DNA from: Haloprofundus salinisoli
GTDB lineage: Archaea; Halobacteriota; Halobacteria; Halobacteriales; Haloferacaceae
Direction: 5' to 3'
Assembly (NCBI RefSeq): GCF_020097815.1
Contig: NZ_CP083663.1
Coordinates: 1 to 64,000 of the forward strand
Length of the DNA stretch: 64,000 nt
Both the position numbers and the translations under genes were made by a program. Position 1 is the stretch's first letter; every line of letters starts with the position of its first letter. The notes below the pieces were generated by a model. The model was not told where the DNA came from. It made no database searches and was given only the letters and a program-made list of their open reading frames with translations. Of the stretch, positions 16,415 through 23,851 are shown one piece after another.

Positions 16415-17620
16415 TCAGTACGACCGGGGGAGCTCGAGCACGTTCTCCCCGAGATAGTTCAGCGCGAGCTCCTGCGTGATGGGGACGAGGCGGGTGAGCC
16501 GCGCCTCCCGGAAGTAGCGCTCGACATCGTACTCGCGGGCGACGCCGCGGCCCCCGTGGGCCTGGACGGCGGCGTCGGCGGCGTCGAACGCCGCCTCCGC
16601 GGCGAGATACTTCGCCGTGTTCGCCCACGCGCCGACGGCTTTGCGGTCCTCGTCGCCGGTGTGCGTCGCCGCGTCGAAAGTGAACTGCTTTGCGGCCTGC
16701 ACGCGGGCGAAGGCGGCCGCCAGCGGGTGTTGGACGCCCTGGTTCTGCCCGACGGGGCGGCCGAACACCTCGCGGTCGCCGGCGTAGGCGACGCCCTTCT
16801 CGAGGGCGAGTTCGCCGAGGCCCACCGCCTCCGCAGCGATGACGAGTCGTTCCTCGTTGAGTCCGTCGAGGACGTGGTAGAAACCGCGGCCCTCCTCGCC
16901 GATGAGGTTCTCGGCCGGGATGCGGAGGTCGTCGTAGGTGACGCGGAAGGAGCTGACGACGCCGCTGACGGTCTTCTCTATCTCCTCTAAGAGGATGCTC
17001 CCCTCTTCGACGCCGCGTTCGATGTCGACGAGAAACAGCGAGACGCCCTGCGTCTTCTTCTCGACTTCGTCGCGCGGCGTCGTGCGGGCGGCGAGCACGA
17101 GATAGTCACTCACGTCGATGCGGGAGGTCCAGAGCTTCTCGCCGTTGACGACGTACTCGTCTCGGTCGCGGACGGCCTCGGTCGTCATCGCCGTCGAGTC
17201 CGACCCCGCCTCCGGTTCGGTGAGGCTGAAACACTGGATCCACGCGTCGCCGTCGGCGACGCGGGGCAGAAGCTCCTCCTTGAGGTCGTCGCTGCCGTAC
17301 TTGACGAGCGGCGCGGAGTTGTAGATGGCGGCGTGGACGCTCTGCGCGCCGCTGAAGCCCGCGCCGCTGGCGGCTATCTCGTGCATCATCGCCACGGCCT
17401 CCTCGGTTCCGTACCCCTTTCCGCCGTACGCCTCGGGGAGCAGGACGCCGAGCCAACCCTCGGCGGCGAGCGCGTCGACGAACTCGTAGGGATACTCCCC
17501 CTCCGCGTCGTATTCGCGCCAGTAAGCGTCGTCGAACCGGCTACAGACCTCCCGGACCTCGTCGCGAACGGCCCGCTGGGTCGGCGTGAGCGCCAGTTCG
17601 TTCGCGAAATAATTCACCAT
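16415..17620 (-). CDS. Acyl-CoA dehydrogenase family protein lacking the usual catalytic Glu
   Basis: A 401-aa flavoprotein with the full acyl-CoA dehydrogenase order: an N-terminal helical domain starting near LTPTQRAVRDEVREVC, a mid-domain with FSLTEPEAGSDSTAM and WTSRIDVSDYLVLAAR, and a C-terminal helical bundle with QAHGGRGVAREYDVERYFRE. Where the common enzymes read IYEGTSE, this one reads LVPITQE, so the standard base is replaced by Pro. It may use another Glu, as isovaleryl-CoA dehydrogenase does, or have another reaction. The ATG at 17620 follows a TATA-like box. It leads a three-gene unit with the MaoC and CoA-transferase genes. Confidence 0.85.
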   Translation of the reverse strand: MVNYFANELALTPTQRAVRDEVREVCSRFDDAYWREYDAEGEYPYEFVDALAAEGWLGVLLPEAYGGKGYGTEEAVAMMHEIAASGAGFSGAQSVHAAIYNSAPLVKYGSDDLKEELLPRVADGDAWIQCFSLTEPEAGSDSTAMTTEAVRDRDEYVVNGEKLWTSRIDVSDYLVLAARTTPRDEVEKKTQGVSLFLVDIERGVEEGSILLEEIEKTVSGVVSSFRVTYDDLRIPAENLIGEEGRGFYHVLDGLNEERLVIAAEAVGLGELALEKGVAYAGDREVFGRPVGQNQGVQHPLAAAFARVQAAKQFTFDAATHTGDEDRKAVGAWANTAKYLAAEAAFDAADAAVQAHGGRGVAREYDVERYFREARLTRLVPITQELALNYLGENVLELPRSY

Positions 17621-17644
17621 CGTTCGTGTGTGTAACTGAACCGG

Positions 17645-17654
17645 GTATAAATAT
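17645..17654 (-). promoter_or_regulatory. TATA-like box of the acyl-CoA dehydrogenase operon
   Basis: An ATATTTATAC element on the minus strand lies about 28 bp before the ATG at 17620. It indicates that the dehydrogenase-MaoC-CoA-transferase genes have their own promoter, apart from the operon that starts at the stress-protein gene. Confidence 0.6.
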
Positions 17655-17745
17655 GCGGATGGGATACATTCTCTGCCACTTCTCAACTCCCGGAGACGAC
17701 GGCGTCTCCGCACCGTCGCCGAACGCGGCCGAGAGAACCCGCCGC

Positions 17746-19254
17746 TTACCCGCTCAGCGCGCGCAGCGCCTCGTACGGCGCGTCGCCGTCCCGTCCTAAC
17801 CTGCGGCACGCGTCGAGCGCCGCCGCCGCGACGTCGGGGTCGCAGCCGGCCGCGGCCGCGAGCTCTTCGAACTTCCGCGCGACGGCCTCCTCGGAGAGCG
17901 GGCGCTCGGGTTCGCCACGGGCGTGTTCGACGAAGCGCTCGTGCGTTCCCGACTCGGTTTCCACTTCGACGCCCGCGGCCCACGTCTTGGGGAACCGCGA
18001 CCGCGTGCGGTCGGTCGTCGTCACCGCCGTCGCGTCCATCAGCCGGCGGAGCTCGCGGTCGTCGAGTCGGCCCTGCGCGTCCAGAAACGCCGATAGCCCC
18101 GCGTCCGCCTCCGAGAGCGCGAGTGCGGCGGCGAACGGCATACTGAACTGGCAGTCGACGAAGTTCGACGGCCGCCGCTTGGCGTCGATGGGGTCGCCGG
18201 TGAGCGTCACGCCCGACGCCGGGAGGTCGACGCGCACGGCGGTCACGTCCGCGGGGTCGACCTCATCCGTCAGCTCCAACAGGCCGTCGATCGCGGCGTG
18301 CGTGTACCGACAGCAGGGGTACGGCTTCAGCGCCGTCTCGAGGAGCGCGCGGCCCGGGTCGACGTCGACGAGATGTTCCGATTCCGGGTTCTCGGTGTAC
18401 CCGGCGAAGAAACCGTGGTCGCCCTCGATGGGCGCGGCCGCGCCGCGGAATCCGCTCGCGGCGAGCTCGGCGGCGACGACGGCCCGCGAGGCGGCGAGGC
18501 CGGGGTGAAGCCGCTTGTTCCACGCGCCGTTTGCGAGGAACTGCAGCGACCCGGCGGTCTGACTCCCGTTGACGCCGAACGCCGCCGCGAGTTCGTCACG
18601 CGAGAGGCCGCGGAGCCGACCCGCCGCGGCCGTCGCGCCGAACGTCCCGCAGGTCGCCGTGATGTGGAAACCGCGTCCGTAGTGGGCGTCGGGGTTGACG
18701 GCCCGCCCGAGCGCGCAGGCGACGTCGTAGCCGACGACGATGGCCGTCGCCAGTTCCGCTCCGCCCGCACCCTCGGCCTCCCCGACGGCTAACGCGGCCG
18801 CGATGACCGGCGCGCCGGGATGGAGCGAGGACGCCCGGTGGGTGTCGTCGAAGTCGAGGCTGTGGGCGTACGTTCCGTTGGCGAGCGCGGCGCGGTCGGG
18901 GGCGATGCGCGCTCCCGACGAGAAGTCGGTCGAGAGACCGCCGCCGTCGGGAGCTTCGCCGCCGGTTCCGGCGGTTCCAGCGGTTCCGGCGGTTCCAGCG
19001 GTTCCGGCGGTTCCGTCGCCTTCGACCGCTCGCCGACCACCGGCGAGCGCCTCGACGGCCGCCGAGACGCTCTCCGAGGACTCCGCCAGCGCCGCACCGC
19101 CGACGACGAGGCCCGTCCAGTCGGCGAGATGCTTCCCGACGGCCGCCCGAACCTCGTTGGAGAGGTCGCCGAACTCCGTGGTCAGTGCGTGCTCCGCGAG
19201 CCGTTCGGCGGCGGTTCCGGCGGTCTCTCCACCCTCGGCTCCGTCGGCGCTCAC
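17746..19254 (-). CDS. MmgE/PrpD-family protein
   Basis: A 502-aa member of the family that holds 2-methylcitrate dehydratase and cis-aconitate decarboxylase. Family segments include AHSLDFDDTHRASSLHPGAP, with its conserved Asp and His, FHITATCGTFGATAAAGRL and LKPYPCCRYTHAAID. A Gly-Thr-Ala repeat of about 18 residues interrupts the N-terminal part, encoded by a tandem 9-bp DNA repeat. The GTG at 19254 forms a GTGA overlap with the SDR stop codon and is preferred to a GTG seven codons upstream. Members isomerise, dehydrate or decarboxylate tricarboxylic acids; which applies here is not known. Confidence 0.85.
   Translation of the reverse strand: MSADGAEGGETAGTAAERLAEHALTTEFGDLSNEVRAAVGKHLADWTGLVVGGAALAESSESVSAAVEALAGGRRAVEGDGTAGTAGTAGTAGTAGTGGEAPDGGGLSTDFSSGARIAPDRAALANGTYAHSLDFDDTHRASSLHPGAPVIAAALAVGEAEGAGGAELATAIVVGYDVACALGRAVNPDAHYGRGFHITATCGTFGATAAAGRLRGLSRDELAAAFGVNGSQTAGSLQFLANGAWNKRLHPGLAASRAVVAAELAASGFRGAAAPIEGDHGFFAGYTENPESEHLVDVDPGRALLETALKPYPCCRYTHAAIDGLLELTDEVDPADVTAVRVDLPASGVTLTGDPIDAKRRPSNFVDCQFSMPFAAALALSEADAGLSAFLDAQGRLDDRELRRLMDATAVTTTDRTRSRFPKTWAAGVEVETESGTHERFVEHARGEPERPLSEEAVARKFEELAAAAGCDPDVAAAALDACRRLGRDGDAPYEALRALSG
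18964..19017. repeat. Tandem 9-bp repeat, six units
   Basis: Six consecutive units of GGTTCCRGC (the last is GGTTCCGTC), with GGC and AGC units alternating to give an 18-bp higher-order period. They lie in frame in the MmgE/PrpD gene and encode a (Gly-Thr-Ala)n run. Unit gain or loss would keep the frame. Confidence 0.85.
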
Positions 19255-20060
19255 GGCGACATCCCCCCGAGCCACCCGCCGTCGAGCGCGAGCGTCTCAC
19301 CCGTGATATAACCGGCGGCGGGCGACGCGAGGAAGGCGACGGCCCGCCCGAAAGACGGGGGGTCGCCGAGTTCCCCGACCGGGAGTTCGGCCGCACGGCG
19401 CTCGCGGGCCGCCGCGACCGAGATGTTCTCCCTTTCGGCGAGCAGACGAATCTTCTCCTCCAGTCTATCGGTGACGATGCCGCGGGGACAGACGCAGTTC
19501 ACGCGGACGCCCTCGGGTCCATACTCGTCCGCGAGGCTCTTCGAGAGCGCGTAGATACCCGGTCGGAACGCCGCCTGTAAGACGTCGCCCGGGAGCGGTT
19601 CGGCGGCGGTCGCGGAGACGACGTTGACGACCGACCCGCCGTCGCCCTCGACCAGATGGGGGAGCGCGGCGCGGAGCGCGACGACGGTGCTCCGGAGGAC
19701 GCGCTCGTAGGTGCGGTCGAGCGTCTCCACGTCGGTCTCCTCGATGGACTGGACGGGCGGGCCGCCGTGGTTCGTCACGAGCACGTCGAGGCCGCCGAAC
19801 GCGTCGACGGCGGCGTCGACCGTCTCCTCGATGGCCGCCGGGTCCGCGAGGTCGCAGGTGAGAGTTTCTACCGCCCCGGCGTCGCCGCCGGCCGCATCGA
19901 CGAGATGGTCGCGGGCGTCGGCGAGATTGTCCGGGTCGCGTGAGGCGACCGCGACCCGCGCCCCCTCCCGGACGAGCTCCGTGGCTGCGGCGCGTCCGAG
20001 CCCCTTGCTCGCGGCGAACAGCAGCGCGCGTCGGCCATCGAGTTCGAGGTCCACGGTCAC
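19251..20060 (-). CDS. SDR-family oxidoreductase without the standard YxxxK
   Basis: A 269-aa short-chain dehydrogenase. The NAD(P)-binding turn is FAASKGLGRA, and NHGG stands for the usual NNAG motif. The Ser of the catalytic set is in VVNVVSATA, but where YxxxK is expected the sequence runs VLQAAFRPGIYALSKSL, so the standard Tyr and Lys are shifted or lost. The C-terminal VNCVCPRGIVTDRL and GETLALDGGW are typical of the 3-oxoacyl-ACP reductase-like group, in which such Tyr-less variants exist. It overlaps the stress-protein gene by 4 bp and the MmgE/PrpD gene by 4 bp. Confidence 0.87.
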   Translation of the reverse strand: MTVDLELDGRRALLFAASKGLGRAAATELVREGARVAVASRDPDNLADARDHLVDAAGGDAGAVETLTCDLADPAAIEETVDAAVDAFGGLDVLVTNHGGPPVQSIEETDVETLDRTYERVLRSTVVALRAALPHLVEGDGGSVVNVVSATAAEPLPGDVLQAAFRPGIYALSKSLADEYGPEGVRVNCVCPRGIVTDRLEEKIRLLAERENISVAAARERRAAELPVGELGDPPSFGRAVAFLASPAAGYITGETLALDGGWLGGMSP

Positions 20061-20491
20061 TTCGCGACGAAGACCGGTCGGTCCCCGTCGAGGATGACGC
20101 CCTGGGTGACGCTGCCGAACACCGCCTTGCCGACCGGGCTCCGCGTCCGAGCAGCGACGAGTATCGCGTCCGCGTCGAGTTCGGCGGCGGCGTCGAGAAT
20201 CGACGGGACGGGGTCGCCCCGCGCCGTCGCCGAGTCGGTCGGGACATCGAGCGCTTCGAGTTCGGAGACGGCGCGGCCGACCGTCTCGGGGACGCCCTGC
20301 AGTGACTCGATATCCTCGTTGATGGCGTCGATAATCGAGCGACCGGCCTCGTCCGCCGGAACATCTATCTCCTCGTGGACGTACAGCACCGTCACCGCGA
20401 GTTCGTCGCGTCCGGGGAGGTCTCCGAGCGTCCGCAGCTGTGCGTCGAGTCGGCCGTCGTCGCCGTCGACCGCCATGAGAACGCGGTACAT
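20057..20491 (-). CDS. UspA-type universal stress protein
   Basis: A 144-aa single UspA domain. It starts YRVLMAVDGDD, the first beta strand with the ATP-site Asp. ADAILVAARTRSPVGKAVFG near the C-terminus is the Gly-rich nucleotide-binding loop of the ATP-binding type, followed by VTQGVILDGDRPVFVAK. It is the first gene of a tightly overlapping unit with the SDR and MmgE/PrpD genes. A perfect palindrome lies between its start codon and its TATA-like box. Co-transcription with catabolic genes suggests a stress- or energy-linked role, but the target is unknown. Confidence 0.9.
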   Translation of the reverse strand: MYRVLMAVDGDDGRLDAQLRTLGDLPGRDELAVTVLYVHEEIDVPADEAGRSIIDAINEDIESLQGVPETVGRAVSELEALDVPTDSATARGDPVPSILDAAAELDADAILVAARTRSPVGKAVFGSVTQGVILDGDRPVFVAK

Positions 20492-20497
20492 GACTCT

Positions 20498-20515
20498 CGA
20501 ATCGTAAACGATTCG
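20498..20515. promoter_or_regulatory. Perfect 8-2-8 palindrome, likely operator
   Basis: CGAATCGT-AA-ACGATTCG, with both arms exact. It lies 7 bp upstream of the stress-protein ATG and next to the TATA-like box, so a protein bound here would cover the transcription start. No regulator gene is adjacent; the nearest in the window is the distant HxlR gene. Confidence 0.7.
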
Positions 20516-20525
20516 TTATTAACTA
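20516..20525 (-). promoter_or_regulatory. TATA-like box of the stress-protein operon
   Basis: TAGTTAATAA on the minus strand, about 25-30 bp before the ATG at 20491 and touching the palindrome, consistent with a leaderless or short-leader transcript. Confidence 0.6.
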
Positions 20526-20588
20526 TTCGCCCGCGGCGGGAGTGGCAGCGACGCTAACGCTTATGCGACCGACGCGAGACCCTCGGAC

Positions 20589-20966
20589 GTGTCGAACGAC
20601 GTTATTCACACGGCGCTTTGGGTCTCCGACATCGACGAGACGCTCGATTTTTACGTCGACGGCCTCGGTCTCGAACGCAACTGGGAGTTCACGAGCAACG
20701 GCGTTCGGAACGTCTACGTCGGCGGCGAGCACGGCGAGTTCCAGTTCAAGTACGACCCCGAGGGCGACGGCCAGACCGGCCCCGGTGGCGGCTTCGACCA
20801 CCTCGCCGTCGGCGTCGACAGCACCGACGAGACGTTCGAGCGCCTCGTCGACCACAGCGACCCGCCGGTCGTGACCGACCCGACGACGATGACCGACATC
20901 GACCGCCGCGTCGCCTTCGTCGAAGACCCCGACGGCTACGTCGTCGAACTCGTCGAGCGGGTCTGA
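20589..20966 (+). CDS. VOC-family protein (glyoxalase-like)
   Basis: A 125-aa two-module VOC protein. The first module begins DVIHTALWVSDIDETLDFY, with a metal His and the following helix, and includes VYVGGEHGEFQFKYD. The second has GGFDHLAVGVDSTDETFERL and ends FVEDPDGYVVELVERV, with the last metal Glu. It is close to lactoylglutathione lyase in form, though the substrate in haloarchaea, which lack glutathione, is uncertain. The start is a GTG at 20589. It is divergent from the stress-protein operon and converges on the tautomerase gene. Confidence 0.87.
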   Translation: MSNDVIHTALWVSDIDETLDFYVDGLGLERNWEFTSNGVRNVYVGGEHGEFQFKYDPEGDGQTGPGGGFDHLAVGVDSTDETFERLVDHSDPPVVTDPTTMTDIDRRVAFVEDPDGYVVELVERV

Positions 20967-20991
20967 ACGGCGGATACGCCGTTTCCCCTCG

Positions 20992-21375
20992 TTACCGTTC
21001 TTCTTCGGGCGGCCACTCGCCGCCGACGCGGTCGGCACCCATCAGGTCGTGCCCCTCGTGTTCGGTGAAGGCGACCTTCACGTTCGGGCGCGGAACGTCC
21101 CACGCGACTTCGAGCCAGTTGACGACCGCGAGCGCGAACGTCCGGCGGCGCTTGAACGACCGTCCGCGTCGGATATCCGCGTTTAACGTCGCTATCGGTC
21201 CGTCGACCGCGCGGCCGAGCGACATCGCCGTCGGCGGGTGCTCTCTGACGACGACGGCGACGTGGCCGGCGGTCGTGGCCATTTCTTCCGTGTACAGTTC
21301 CGTCAGCGACGCCGTGCAGGCGCGCCGCTCGTCGGCAGTCGGTTCGTAGGTGGTGTCGAGTGCGAGAGTCGGCGT
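20992..21375 (-). CDS. Pro-1 tautomerase-like protein, apparently with an ACG start codon
   Basis: The frame upstream of the first ATG (21282) stays clearly homologous to 4-oxalocrotonate tautomerase-like proteins: PTLALDTTYEPTADERRACT begins at Pro codon 21370-21372, and later segments are GHVAVVVREH and KVAFTEHEGHDL. The family uses the N-terminal Pro exposed after Met removal as base. The codon before this Pro is ACG at 21373-21375, not ATG, and no ATG, GTG or TTG lies between it and the MFS stop codon. Either ACG initiates, or the true start is lost and a shortened product starts at 21282. It follows the MFS gene by 57 bp. Confidence 0.75.
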   Translation of the reverse strand, partial: TPTLALDTTYEPTADERRACTASLTELYTEEMATTAGHVAVVVREHPPTAMSLGRAVDGPIATLNADIRRGRSFKRRRTFALAVVNWLEVAWDVPRPNVKVAFTEHEGHDLMGADRVGGEWPPEEER

Positions 21376-21432
21376 CGGCCGTCTGTCACGCGCGACCGAG
21401 ATAGCGTTTGCCGCGACCGGAGGCGGGGGGAC

Positions 21433-22623
21433 TCAATCGGCGGCGGCGACGACGTCCGCCGGCGGTTCGGCCCGGATGACCTGCGCGACGAACACGGTCG
21501 CCACGAGTGCGAGCGCCGCGAGCATGAGCCAGCTCACCCGGTAGCCGAACGTATCGGCGAGATAGCCGAACACCGGCGGCGCGACGAGCGCACCCGAGGT
21601 GAGCGCCAACTGGCCGCCGCCGGTCGCGCCGCCCATCTCCTCGGCGGAGACGACCGTCGCCATACAGGAGTAGTAGACGCCGGTGAAGCCGAGCACGAAG
21701 AAACCGAGGACGACGAACGCCACCGCCGCAGCGGCCGTCGTGTCGACGAAGGCGACGACGCAGAACAGTGCGGCGCTCGCCACCGTCTGGACGAGCAGGA
21801 TCTTGGCGATGCGTCGCCGGGGGTCGCCCGAGAGCGCGTCGCTCAGCCACCCGGTGACGACCCGTCCGGCGCTGCCCGAGACCTGTAACGCCGCGAGAAC
21901 GAGACCGCCGACGGCGACGGACGCCCCGATGGACTCCTCGACGTAGAGAATCGTGTACCCGGTCGTCGTGAACAGCCCCGCGCCGAGAAACGCACCCGCG
22001 ATAGTGAGCGAGCGGTACGGTCGGTTGCGGAGCAGCCGCCGGAAACTCGGGAACTCGGCGTCGCCGCCGGTGTCGGCACCGCGGTAGGCGACCCAGAAGA
22101 ACGCGGCGACGACGAGCCCGCTCGTCGCGGCGACGTAGAAGCCGGCCTCCCAGAAGAGCACGCCCGCGATACCCGTGACGAGCAGGGCGCTGGCCCCGCT
22201 GCCGGCCGTCACGCCGACCTGCTTGACGCCGACGGCGAGGTTCTGTCGTCCGGTCGGGACGCTGTCGAATATCGCCTTGTTCGTCCCCGGCATCGCCGTC
22301 CCGTACAGCGAGCCGAGCAGGAACGCACCGACGAGCAGCGTCGCGTACGACCACGCGCCGGCGACGAGCACCGCCCCCACCGAGAGGCCGAGGAGGCCGA
22401 CGGTGAGCGTCCGGCGTTCGCCGAAGCGGTCGGTGAGCGCGCCCAGCGGGAGCAGAAACACCGCGTAGCCGAGCGTCAGCGACGTCACGACGAGGCCGAC
22501 GGCCGTCCCCGAGAGTCCGAACTGGTCGCGGAAGAACGGCGTCGCCGCGAAGACGGCGTAGTAACAGACGCTCGCGGCGAGTTGCCAGACGAAGATGAGC
22601 GAGACGACGCGGCGGACGTTCAT
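21433..22623 (-). CDS. MFS transporter
   Basis: A 396-aa major facilitator protein with 12 predicted helices. The loop between helices 2 and 3, PLGALTDRFGERRTL, carries the A-motif, and a related VTGWLSDALSGDPRRRI lies at the matching point of the second half. The form is that of organic-anion or drug transporters; the substrate is not evident. It lies 103 bp downstream of the AIR-synthase-family gene and 57 bp upstream of the tautomerase gene, so it may move a compound that the tautomerase handles. Confidence 0.87.
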   Translation of the reverse strand: MNVRRVVSLIFVWQLAASVCYYAVFAATPFFRDQFGLSGTAVGLVVTSLTLGYAVFLLPLGALTDRFGERRTLTVGLLGLSVGAVLVAGAWSYATLLVGAFLLGSLYGTAMPGTNKAIFDSVPTGRQNLAVGVKQVGVTAGSGASALLVTGIAGVLFWEAGFYVAATSGLVVAAFFWVAYRGADTGGDAEFPSFRRLLRNRPYRSLTIAGAFLGAGLFTTTGYTILYVEESIGASVAVGGLVLAALQVSGSAGRVVTGWLSDALSGDPRRRIAKILLVQTVASAALFCVVAFVDTTAAAAVAFVVLGFFVLGFTGVYYSCMATVVSAEEMGGATGGGQLALTSGALVAPPVFGYLADTFGYRVSWLMLAALALVATVFVAQVIRAEPPADVVAAAD

Positions 22624-22726
22624 TCCGTTTTCGGCGATTCATCGGCGCGGTATAACGATGGGTGTCGCGGCAACCTCGGCGGCGGCGGCGCATCTCCGGT
22701 CCCGTCGACGCCTCGCCGGTCCCAGT

Positions 22727-23752
22727 TCAGTCGGCGTCCCCTTCGGCGAACGCCTCGTACACCGCCCACGAGGGGTCGACGCGCGGGTGTTCGACGCGGT
22801 CGCCGTCGAGGTAGACGCCCTCGCCCGCCGACACCGTTCCGGCGACGCCGACAGGCGTCCCCCGCGTTTCGAGCGCCGAAACGACGCCGTCGACGGCGGA
22901 CTCCGAGACGGTCACGACGAGCGTCCCCGAACTCGTCGCGTGCCACGGCTCCACGTCGAGATACTCGCAGGTCTCGGCGACACCGGGTCGCAGCGGAACC
23001 GCGTCGCGCTCGACGTCGATGCGGACGCCCGCGCTCCCGGCGACTTCGCACAGCGCACCCTGTAGTCCGCCCTCCGTCGCGTCGTGCATCGCGGTTACGC
23101 CGCCCGCGTCGGCCGCGTCGACGATAGCACGCGTGTCGCGCACCGTCCGCGTCTCGTCGAGTCTCGCCCGCGCCTCGTCGAGCGTCGTTTCCGGAAGTTG
23201 CATCCGGTCGCCGAACAGCGTCGTGAGCAGCCCCGTCGCCTCGACGGCCGGCCCCTTCGTCACGAGGACTGTGTCGCCGGGTCGTGCGCCGTCGGGGCGA
23301 ACCACGTCATCGTGGTCGCCGACCGCCAGCGCCATCGCCGCGCCGACCCAGGGAAACGAACACCCCGTGTAGCGGGCGGTGTGGCCGGTGACGATGCTGA
23401 TTCCCAGCTCTTCGGCCTCGTCGTCGATGGCCGTCCAGAGCTCGGCGAACTCTCGGTCGGACATCTCCGGCGGCAGCGAGAAACTGACGGCGAGGTGCGA
23501 CGGCGCGAGTCCCGACACCGCGACGTCAGAGAGGACGATGTGGAGTGCGAACCGGCCGGCGCGGTCGAAACCGAGGTCGGGGAGGACCGAGACGGGGTCG
23601 GTGGCGAGGACGACGGCGGTACCGTCGACGTCGAGCATCCCGAAGTCGACGCCGTGTTTGGGGCCGAGCGCCACGTCGTCGCGGGCCGCGCCGAGTCGAG
23701 GATGCAGGAACTCGTCGAAGAAGTCGGGGTCGATCTTCCCGAGGTCGGACAT
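22727..23752 (-). CDS. AIR synthase-family protein (HypE/ThiL-like)
   Basis: A 341-aa ATP-binding protein of the PurM/HypE/SelD/ThiL superfamily. The N-terminal domain has DVALGPKHGVDFGMLDV and LATDPVSVLPDLG in place of the usual DGV motif, then HIVLSDVAVSGLAPSHLAV. The C-terminal domain has TAMHDATEGGLQGALCEVA, a typical HypE-like loop. It lacks the C-terminal Cys that HypE uses for nitrile synthesis. Function is unknown; stand-alone archaeal members are common. The ATG at 23752 is chosen; one three codons upstream is possible. Confidence 0.83.
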   Translation of the reverse strand: MSDLGKIDPDFFDEFLHPRLGAARDDVALGPKHGVDFGMLDVDGTAVVLATDPVSVLPDLGFDRAGRFALHIVLSDVAVSGLAPSHLAVSFSLPPEMSDREFAELWTAIDDEAEELGISIVTGHTARYTGCSFPWVGAAMALAVGDHDDVVRPDGARPGDTVLVTKGPAVEATGLLTTLFGDRMQLPETTLDEARARLDETRTVRDTRAIVDAADAGGVTAMHDATEGGLQGALCEVAGSAGVRIDVERDAVPLRPGVAETCEYLDVEPWHATSSGTLVVTVSESAVDGVVSALETRGTPVGVAGTVSAGEGVYLDGDRVEHPRVDPSWAVYEAFAEGDAD

Positions 23753-23822
23753 ACCGGGCATGCGGACGCGGCGAGTAAAACGGTGCCGTCCTTTCCCTGT
23801 CCCGCGTTCCGCTTCGCCCACT

Positions 23823-23830
23823 TCTATATC
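23823..23830 (+). promoter_or_regulatory. TATA-like box of kynureninase
   Basis: TCTATATC lies 22-29 bp upstream of the ATG at 23852, the right spacing for a leaderless haloarchaeal transcript. Confidence 0.6.
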
Positions 23831-23851
23831 GGCCGCCGCGCAGTCTCGCGT

